From positions 2,231,051 through 2,269,295 of the forward strand of contig BFEA01000030.1 in assembly GCA_003427395.1 (NCBI GenBank): a stretch of DNA of 38,245 nucleotides. The letters are read 5' to 3'. The notes below the pieces were generated by a model that had not been told where the DNA came from, made no database searches, and worked only from the letters and a program-made list of their open reading frames with translations. Of this stretch, positions 31,026 to 38,245 are shown piece by piece (position 1 is the first letter of the stretch; the number at the start of each line of letters is the position of its first letter). A program made the position numbers and the translations under genes. This DNA comes from Chara braunii (taxonomy: Eukaryota > Streptophyta > Charophyceae > Charales > Characeae).

Positions 31026-33937
31026 AGCCCGTCGGGCTGCGCAGTTCGGGACGTCAACAACGGTCGGAGTAGACAAGCAGCGGGGAGAAGAGGTGGGTGA
31101 ATCCGGGCGAGGAAGGGCGCCGGATGCAAGCGACGAAGAGTGGAGCGGGCTGGTGGTAAGGCCGACTGTGCGCAGCAAAGTAACAGGCAGCGGGAGAGCT
31201 GAGTGCCGGGGTAGCGGAGTGGCGACGAGCAATACGGGGTGGAAGCGACGTGCTGTGAGGGAAAGCGGGGCTGGATGAGCCTAGGCGGGGGACCGTGCCA
31301 GGTACATGGGAGATGAGTCAGGGAAGGCGGAGAGGCTGGTTGGGCATAGCCAGAGGTGGTAGTAGCGGACCGAAACTGGGCGGGCACTAAGATACTACGG
31401 GATAAGCGCAGCGGGCAACGAAGAAGGGCGACAGGTAAAAAAAAAAGGCGGATGAACCTGGCCGGGGTTTGGCGCGAGGTGCATTCGAAGTTTACAAAGA
31501 TGGCGGAAGGAGAGTCGGACGCAGTCAGAGAGAAGGGGGTTCGTTCTATCCTTCGCGAAATCGAACGAGTGAAGGATGGTTATGGAGGTTCTGTGGGCCT
31601 GCGAGCGTGATTATGGAGTCAGATTTGGGAGAGAGGTGGATAAAACAGATGATTAGTGTGGAAAACGATGCGTGGAGGCTATGGCGGAGGGGAGAGTAGC
31701 GGGGTAGAAGAATGGAGTTACCACTCGATTCTTGATAGAATCGAGCGGGGAAAAGACTTAAAGTAAAGGTTTTAGGATCATGCGAATCTACTGGGAATGT
31801 CAGTTTTGGCTAAAGGTTAGTATGTAAGAAGTTAGTAAGAAGATCTGCTGCGCGGAGCAAGGGGAGTAGGCGTCGAGTCCACCCATCTCTTGACGAAAAA
31901 GAGTGAGAGGAGGCTTGCTATAGGGGCTTTGACAGGCAGCGAGTGCAATGGGGAACAGAGATAGTGGGATGGGTGAGGGAATCCTGTGTGGAGGAGAGCG
32001 GCAGTTGCGCCAGGAGGAGTTGGCTGAATTTCGACTGAGTAGGGAGTGAATCTGGCCGCCTTTGCAGGCAGGTTCACTCGACTACAGTACACCCCTTCAA
32101 GCAAAGTGGTGAACGAACAACCGCTGTAGGTGGGAGACTTACCTGCGGGACACCCCGCTCCAGCCTAGTGGCAAGGGTAGCAAGAAGAAAGTGCTTTGAG
32201 GGGCTAATGTACGTAGCCGGCATGTGGCGGAAGATTCGTTTGGTTTTGCTCGGGGTGGGCCGGTCTCACCGCACTTAAGGATGGATAGCGGTGCGGCCCT
32301 CCCACGCTAGAACGGCGGGCACATTCAACTCTTGCTCGTCTTGTCAAACCTCCCTATCCCCTTGCGTATGCAGCCGGTCCTAGCAGAAAAAGGCGGGGGA
32401 GGCGTGAGAGTTCAGAATGGCTGCGTATATTTTCGTGTTTTAGCCGAAGATTCAGTCTCATTTTGTACTTTTCTTTAGGAAGTCTTCTCGATCGCTCGCA
32501 GTCTCCGACGCCATCGTGGTTGATTATAACGCTGCAGTCCTTCCATCCGTCGTGCAATGCGTTCCCGGAGCAGTCGACTTTCTCAGCTAAGAAGCAAGGG
32601 ACGACGTGAATCAGCGAAGGGAGAACCGGGTGGATTTGCTCGTCGTTTACTGCAAGCGGGTAGAGATGGGCATTTACCTGCGAGTGGGTGGAAAGGAGCC
32701 GTAGGCTGCAAGTTTGTTCCGCCCATGGACCACTATCTGCAATAAGAAGCTGAGTGTGAGCCTGCCTGTCGGGCGTGCAAACAGATTGAGCTTTAGCAAA
32801 GAGAAAAAGTTGGGGCAACGCAGGGCACCTGTTTGAAAAAGGCATAAGGCCCGGCCGGAGACTGCTGAGTTAGACAGTCTGTTGAAGCGGACTGTTTGGA
32901 AGACTGCTGACCACGAGCCGAAGTCCGTAGGCTGTGGACTACGGGCCGCTGTGTTGCGTTGTTGCCGTCTGCTGGGTTATACCGTTGCATATCGCCGGTA
33001 CTGGTGAAAGTGTATGGATTGTAGCTGCAGGTGATTGCTGATGATACTGTTAACCGCCGTCAAGTACTGTTGTTGCGGACTAGGGACGGACCGTTACTAC
33101 CATTGCTGGCCACTGCTGTGTATTGATGATGCCCTTAGCCGTGTGCGAGCGTGATGGTGGAGGTTCCTGTAGTTGAGTCCGATTGGTGTCGCTGTTGCCC
33201 GGTGGTGCTTTGGATTGCTGTGGGCCGAGGCGCCTAGCTGCTGCATGTGGCACCCTGCGCACGCTGTTCTGGAAGGGTTACTGCGGTCATCATAAGGATA
33301 TGATATTGTAAGAGTGAGGGAGAGGCTGGACTGCAAAAGGGACTATTGTGGCAATTTAGGAGTTCGTCGGAGGAGTCGAGCTCAACGGTTTGACTTTGGC
33401 TTGATCAAGCCCATACGACTTGGCTGCCATTGCAGGGCCCTCAGGCGTTGAAGATACCAAGGCCCTCTCCTGCGAGTCTGAGAGCACCCTCCTCGGATCT
33501 GAGAGTCTGAAATCTTTCTCCTCCTGCCTTTCTTACTCTAAGTCTGGTCTTTTGGTTCTGAGAGGAAGGCGGCAGGCGGGATTGCAACCCGTAGGTCCGC
33601 ATCAAGACTCTGTGGGGAGTCAGCCCACTGATTGCGGGAGCCCTGCCGGAACTCAGGAGGAGTTTTGGAGGCAGGGAACTGAGAGGTAACCATTGCTTTC
33701 CTGCTAGAAACCCGAGTTATAGCCCCTATCTGTATTACCCATTGCATGTTTGACTGAGTATATGGTGTGAAGCCTTACCTTTATTTTTTGTTTGACTTTC
33801 AGGACGCTGAGCAAGATTAAGTAAAGAAATGTTTGTCCAATCTCAGTTTCAACTTTATTTGTTGTATGAAATCAGATTGTTGAAAGGAATCGCATCTGGG
33901 GAAGGCAGGATGGAGGAATGTTTTGATTGAGGGTTTG
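31026..33937. other. Non-genic interior of the insertion
   Basis: Frames of up to 163 codons exist (for example 32845-32354 minus) but none has recognisable domains. A 9-bp perfect hairpin, CTCGATTCT(TGAT)AGAATCGAG, lies at 31724-31745. Nothing else was recognised. Confidence 0.45.
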
Positions 33938-34740
33938 ACTGGGTCATCAAGGATGGGAAGTCCCCATAAGTTTAGGGAGACCCAGTGCTATGGTTTTGCG
34001 TGGAGGGTCAGGTTGTTCTATAAGTTTAGGTGGCCTTACTGCTCTGGCTTGCGAGGGCTGCTTGTGATTGACTTTTTCAGGGGCCAAGTGCGTTCTGTAA
34101 GTTCAGGTGCCTTGGTTGTCTTGGTTATTTCGGGTTTTCTCCTGTTTATTTGGTTACGAACGAGGAGGCCTAAGTTGTTCTATAAGTTTAGGTGGCTTAG
34201 CCTCTTCCTGCCTTTATTTTGAGAGAATGAACCTGATAGTGGGAAGATTGTTATGTAAGTTCAGGTGATCTAGCCCAATGTCATGCACATATTGGATCAA
34301 AGATAAATGAATCAGGCAGAGAGTCAGACTATTCTGTAAGTTCAGGTGGTCTGACTCAAAGCCTCGCACATGTTGGAACCTAATGGTTATAACTTGACTA
34401 TACTTTACTATTATTTTATTTAAAAACGAGCTAATCAAACTGTTCTATAAGTTTAGGTGGTTTAACTATAGCCTATCACAACTTGAAGAGAGTATAATTA
34501 AGAATAAAATTAATGGTAAGTTGGGGCAGGCTGAACTTAAGTTGGTTCAGTCATATGCAACCTTAGAAGACAAAGGGGAAGACATGTATATATAACTTGG
34601 ATATCTTAAATAGTTCAGGGCGACTAGAATGGTGTAGTCATGTGCCCAAGGAAGAGAAAAATAGTTTTGCCCTCTGTTTTGTGTATACTCTTTGGCAAGT
34701 TCGACTCACTCCATAAGTTTGGGTGACCTGACCTTATGCC
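33938..34740 (+). repeat. Stem-loop array with conserved loop and unit-specific stems
   Basis: A core near TTCTATAAGTTTAGGTGG occurs at 33965, 34016, 34093, 34178, 34251, 34332, 34443 and 34711. Most cores are flanked by complementary arms that differ between units: ACTGGGTC/GACCCAGT (33938-33986), CCAAG/CTTGG (34084-34115), GAGGCCTAAG/CTTAGCCTC (34165-34204), AGAT/ATCT with GGG/CCC (34241-34276), GAGTCAGAC/GTCTGACTC (34321-34357). Weaker arms flank the 34016, 34443 and 34711 cores. Confidence 0.75.
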
Positions 34741-34870
34741 TTATGTAAGCAGGGTATAAGGGGTTAAGTTACTCAAAGATTATGAACTATCGTCTGTCCA
34801 GATGAACCTCGGATGGTGAGAGTACTTACATCTGTGGTTTGGCCTGCATGTGGCCGAGTGAGGTTACTAC

Positions 34871-35152
34871 TTGGTCTGAGTTTCAGTTTGATAAGTAGTT
34901 GTTTTAGTTGCTCGCCATGTGCTAGAGCGATAGGAGTTAGTTTCAATTCCTGCATTTTCTGAGCTAAGTTTTTTTACTTAGATCAATTATCGTATTTTCT
35001 GGGATCGTTTTTTGGTCTGAGTTTCAGTTTGATAAGTAGTTGTTTTAGTTGCTCGCCATATGCTAGAGCGATAGGAGTTAGTTTCAATTCCTGCATTTTC
35101 TGAGCTAAGTTTTTTTACTTAGATCAATTATCGTATTTTCTGCGATCGTTTT
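34871..35152 (+). repeat. 141-bp tandem duplication
   Basis: TTGGTCTGAGTTTCAGTTTG starts both units (34871 and 35012). The two units differ at only a few positions, for example 'gccatgtg' against 'gccatatg', and 'ctgggat' against 'ctgcgat'. This is recent compared with the diverged arrays on either side. Confidence 0.9.
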
Positions 35153-35156
35153 TTGT

Positions 35157-35720
35157 ACTTGGCTTTGTATAAATCTTGACAAGCTATTTTCTCTACGGGA
35201 AGCGCTGCCGAAATTTCTACAAATCCAAGGAGTTAGTCAATTGTTGACTTGTCAAAGTTCAACTTGTCTTTTCTTTATATCTGACGTGGTAAAAATCTGG
35301 AAAGTCTCCTTTTCTAAAGGGAGCGCTGCCCAAATTTTTGTTAATTCAGGGAGTTAGACAAAATTGGATTTTGAGAAGTCAAAGTTATTCTCAAGTTCTG
35401 GACTTAGCTTTGTATAAATTTTGGAATAACACTTTTTTAAAAGGAGTGCTGCCGAAATTTCTGCAAAACTAAGGAGTTGGTTAAATCTTGTCTGAGTTGA
35501 ACTCGAGTCGTCTTTTGAGTTCATATCCGACTTAGTATAAATCTGGGAAGTCTCTTTTTAAAAGGAGTGCTACCCAAATTTGTACTAATTCAGGGAGTTA
35601 AACAAAATTTGACTTTCCAGAATTAAAGATTATTGGTGCTTTCATATTTGGACTTATATAAATTCTGAAAATGCGCTTTTCCTATGGGAAGCGCTACCGA
35701 AATTTTCTTTGTTTAAAGGA
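35157..35720 (+). repeat. Five 121-123-bp units sharing a two-helix fold
   Basis: TATAAAT or its equivalent recurs at 35168, 35290, 35413, 35536 and 35657. Each unit has an AAAT(C/T)TGG-like word upstream and a C(C/G)AAATTT word downstream that pair, enclosing a second hairpin. In unit 3 a 15-position helix (35410-35424 with 35452-35466) has one mismatch and two G-U pairs. In unit 4 a 14-position helix (35534-35547 with 35573-35586) has one mismatch and one G-U. Inner stems vary but stay paired, for example GCGCTTTTC/GGGAAGCGC in unit 5. Confidence 0.75.
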
Positions 35721-35774
35721 GATGGATTATATTTTGACAGGTGGCGATTCTGGTAGTTCACCATGAATAGGGGA

Positions 35775-35845
35775 CATCCTGCCATGAGTCTACCTTTGTT
35801 TGCGCACTTGCTTAGAGGTAGACTTAGATATAGTTAACCAGGATG
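35775..35845 (+). repeat. Nested perfect stems
   Basis: An outer stem CATCCTG (35775-35781) / CAGGATG (35839-35845) encloses an inner stem AGTCTACCT (35787-35795) / AGGTAGACT (35816-35824). Both are perfect. Confidence 0.7.
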
Positions 35846-35909
35846 ATTTGAGTGAGATTATGATATGGAGATTGTTCCCCATGGACTTATAGGTCTAGCT
35901 TGGGACATT

Positions 35910-36011
35910 GACCTGTCATGTGTTACAGGTCCTCTCGATCGTTTGATTCAATTTGAGGACTATATTCAGCTTGATCCCTCGAGGGTCATCCTCTGTTATC
36001 ACTGATAACAG
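35910..36011 (+). repeat. Two hairpins and a palindrome
   Basis: GACCTGT/ACAGGTC (35910-35931), palindrome CCCTCGAGGG (about 35976-35985), and CTGTTATC(ACT)GATAACAG (35993-36011) lie in series. Confidence 0.65.
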
Positions 36012-36680
36012 GTCGGTTGCCGATTCGTCGGTTTATGATTCAACTCCAATTCACTCCTGCCACTCAACCTAAAGGCTTAAGCCCTATGGTTTGATCTGTT
36101 TTGTTGTGTTTTTACCCCGACTTTATTGAATGACCATTTAACAAAGTTACTGAGTATTGTATTGCTGGGGAGGTTGCGCAGAGGTTGAGGTTTGCATGGT
36201 TAAAGCAAGGGGTATGCGTACAGAGAATGGTTGAAGTTGACCCTGTGTACTGCATGGACTTTCTGGTTGAATCTTTGATGTGATTGCAGGTACGCTTGGT
36301 GATTCGAACTTGGGATTTGACTGCCTGCGCTCACATACATATATATATGGCTGAGAGGAGTCCCACTGTGACTGTGAGAAGTGATTGTCCTATATTAATA
36401 ATCCTAATTATATATGTGTATATATATGTCTCGAGTATTTCGTGAGGCCTACTTGGACCGCGCGTAAGGGTTAAACAAATTTGCTTTTTAGAGATTTTTA
36501 TAGTCGGACGTTGGTCCTGGGCCGGGATTCGAGGTCCTTGTCTAGGACATCCCAAGCCCTAGGCTCTGCAGGGAAGGAATCTGCCCCCGTGCAAAGCCTA
36601 TTTGCCTTGCCTACCGAGACGCTCTAACCAAAGGCCGAAGGTCTCGTGGCGGTTGCACGACTATTCCTTCAGCCATGCAA
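36012..36680. other. Non-genic stretch of the insertion
   Basis: No gene. TA-rich words lie at about 36336-36350 and 36408-36430. A weak tRNA-like word pair on the minus strand near 36530-36640 was considered and rejected. Confidence 0.45.
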
Positions 36681-36733
36681 TGTCGTGAGGGATTAAACCC
36701 TCACGACACTTCGAGTCTGACACTTGAGTGTCA
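36681..36733 (+). repeat. 11-bp perfect hairpin followed by TGACACT palindrome
   Basis: TGTCGTGAGGG (36681-36691), loop ATTAAA, CCCTCACGACA (36698-36708). Then TGACACT-TG-AGTGTCA (36718-36733). The first resembles a terminator-like or structured RNA hairpin, but no T-run follows. Confidence 0.8.
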
Positions 36734-36971
36734 TAAGCGGAACTCGGATCCACGAGGGACCGCTTGATTATGGGAACTACATAGTACGCCATCATTGCGA
36801 CTGCTTGCGTACGCTTGCATTGCGAGTCGATATGAGTTAGCCCTGTGTCCGCGCGATTTTATACTAAGTCTCGCGCGCGATGCCCATTCGATTTCCGCAT
36901 TGGAAAGTTATGGGTTGGCTACTGAGGGGCTAGGAGCGTTGTCGCGTTGTTTGTGATTGTGTTTTTTCGTA

Positions 36972-36994
36972 TGTGTGTGTGTGTGTGTGTGTGT
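36972..36994 (+). repeat. (TG)n microsatellite
   Basis: A pure TG run of about 23 bases inside the insertion. Confidence 0.95.
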
Positions 36995-37467
36995 CTTATT
37001 TTTGTGTTCCTAAAGTGGTGTGCGTGTGGTGTGTGGGATGCGTCCTAGTCGACCGACGACGAGTCGCGCTTGGGACCTCAGCCCCCCAAGATGTCGGCCC
37101 GCGTGCGGGTCCGATAGAGGCGTATTACCGCGCGTACCCCCTATGCTACAGCGAACGAGAAACGCCCTCGGCTGGTCGACCTCTACGATTGCAACTGATT
37201 AGCTTTCGTACTGTGGACTGGTAGCTCGGCGGGGATACGCCCACCGAAGGGAGGTGACAACTCCCGTAAGGTGGAGGTAAGTTATGTCTCACGTAGACCT
37301 TATCCTGTCGTAGGGGCTCGCGAGTGGTATGGATGGCGCACTCGGCCGGAGCGGCTTGCTGAAGCTCCATGTATATTCGCGACGAAGGATTTAAAACCAA
37401 CTCTTGCGTGACGCGGTCGGGAGGGTCCCGCGCTGCCGTGTCCGGTGCCAGACCGATGCGCTCGACA
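36995..37467. other. 3' end of the insertion, no gene
   Basis: GC-rich with short inverted words ('gggaggtgacaactccc', 'gggagggtccc'). It ends GCTCGACA. GCGCT-CGAC-AGCGC forms a small hairpin across the junction. Confidence 0.5.
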
Positions 37468-38066
37468 GCGCTTGACTCCAAAAAGAACAAAGAATGAACT
37501 TCAACAGAAAAAAAAGCACTCGACTTTGAAAAAGAACAAACTTCGGAACAGACTGCGCTTTGGAAAAGAGCGAACTTCTACTGAAAAACGGACCGGGTAC
37601 TTGACAGACTTCAACTGAAAAAACAGGCCAGGTACTTGACCTCGACAAGATCAAATTTCGGAATAGATTGCGCTTTGAAAAAGAACGAACTTCAACTGAA
37701 AAACGCACTAGGAACTTGACTTCGGAAAGAACAAGTTTCGGAATAGACCTCGCTTTGACAAGGGTGCGAACTTCAACTGACCTGGCCTTCCCTCCTTTGC
37801 TCTTTCTTGATCCATTCACTTAGCATTCTCTCTCTCTCTCTCTTCTCTCTCTCTTCTCACTCTCTCTCTCTCCCTCTCTCTCCCACTCACACACGCACTC
37901 TTCGGAAATGTCTGTCTTAGGCATGCTTTTCTTGGAGTTTCGTGTTAGCGAACATCTCTCTGTCTCTGTCTCTCTCTCTCTCTCTCCCCCTTCCTCCCCC
38001 TTGTGCGACCTCACAACCTCCTCGTCCCCCCTCGTGGGCCCCTCCTCCCGCTGTCGAACCCGACCT
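37468..38066 (-). repeat. 5' LTR, distal segment
   Basis: It matches 12150-12846 of the 3' LTR, including GCTTTGAAAAAG, 'cttgacctcgataagatcaaa' and the CT-rich stretch, which here is shorter (37828-37990). The frames on the minus strand have partners in the other LTR and are not genes. Homology stops near 38064. Confidence 0.85.
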
Positions 38067-38245
38067 GTGTCGTCGCTCGTACGTCGTACCGGGGGTTCTC
38101 GTACGGGCCGTACGGACGGACGTACAGCCGTCCGTACGGGCGTACAGACTCCCCCCGTCCGAACGTGCCACGGGCCGTAAGGGGGGTGCTGTGGGGGTTC
38201 CAAGGGCCTGGGGTGTGGGGATTGGTGTTGGGGGTCACTGCTATG
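38067..38245. other. Sequence beyond the LTR homology, truncated by window end
   Basis: LTR similarity ends and a new sequence starts TGTGTCGTCG. It includes a perfect hairpin, CGTACGGACGG (38109-38119) / CCGTCCGTACG (38128-38138). The 3' LTR continues differently after 12842, so this is probably a second insertion in the 5' LTR. Confidence 0.5.

Larger units (their letters stand above)
29749..37467. mobile_element. 7719-bp insertion within the 5' LTR, unclassified
   Basis: LTR homology breaks at 29748 and resumes at 37468, adjacent bases in the intact LTR (12153/12154). The insert begins TGTCGGTGCG and ends GCTCGACA, so TGTCG and CGACA are inverted ends. Flanks GTGC and GCGC suggest a 4-bp target duplication with one mutation. 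I see no direct terminal repeats, no RT, integrase or transposase, and no open frame with convincing composition. It contains several RNA-like structured regions. It could be a non-autonomous LTR element (LARD), a non-autonomous DNA transposon (TGT-starting ends with 4-bp duplications occur in Ginger-type elements), or something new. Confidence 0.7.

Noticed and set aside
32354-32845. 163-codon minus-strand frame inside the insertion
   Set aside because: No recognisable domain, no repeat or context support, and the surrounding insertion appears non-coding.
33938-35720. CRISPR-like array
   Set aside because: Repeats are diverged, spacers are not unique inserts of fixed length, the flanks are complementary arms, and the context is a eukaryotic transposon insertion.
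36530-36650. Minus-strand words GGTTAGAGCG and CTCGAATCCC resembling tRNA promoter boxes (SINE or tRNA)
   Set aside because: They are about 80 bases apart, the T-stem does not pair, and there is no acceptor stem or A-rich tail.

Overview
The window is eukaryotic repeat DNA and I find no host gene in it. The retroelement types present are a LINE with a plant-type C-terminal zinc knuckle and a Ty3/gypsy element primed by a tRNA-Asp-like site. With dense hairpin MITEs and long CT tracts, they suggest a plant or streptophyte alga (Chara-like is a guess). The organism cannot be fixed from the sequence alone.

Layout. 1-11.4 kb is a graveyard of short non-coding elements. Families I and II share the terminal repeat TTAAACCACCAGTACTTGG and sit side by side. 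Family III is about 105-bp hairpins. Family IV is a 378-bp terminal-inverted-repeat element next to a tandem array. A 5'-truncated LINE (3164-5050) lies among them, with poly(A) tail and target-site duplication.

11.4-38.1 kb is one very large, degraded Ty3/gypsy retrotransposon on the minus strand. Its 3' LTR is about 11412-15327. The polypurine tract follows at 15328-15349. Then, against the numbering, come integrase, RNase H, RT, protease, a zinc knuckle and gag (15.6-21.3 kb). The primer-binding site is at 28969-28986 and the 5' LTR starts at 28990. Between primer-binding site and gag lies the most unusual part: about 5.2 kb (27244 to about 22030) holding nine tandem, mutually similar unrecognised ORFs. 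Three are short (about 117 codons) and six long (about 205-246 codons). They are joined by very short gaps or by start codons that overlap the previous stop (ATGA and similar). Plant Ogre/Tat elements also carry an extra ORF before gag, but I know of no tandem polycistronic family like this.

The 5' LTR is split by a 7719-bp insertion (29749-37467) that begins TGTCG, ends CGACA and has a 4-bp flanking repeat. It has no convincing protein gene but is full of RNA-like structure: a serial hairpin region (30608-31025), an array of stem-loops with a conserved loop and different but complementary stems (33938-34740), and five 121-123-bp units each able to form the same two-helix fold (35157-35720).

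The elements are old. Catalytic and zinc-binding residues are lost, and frameshifts and TGA stops are scattered through the coding regions. Within the large element the parts still make one system: LTRs, priming site, polypurine tract, gag, pol and the novel accessory block.
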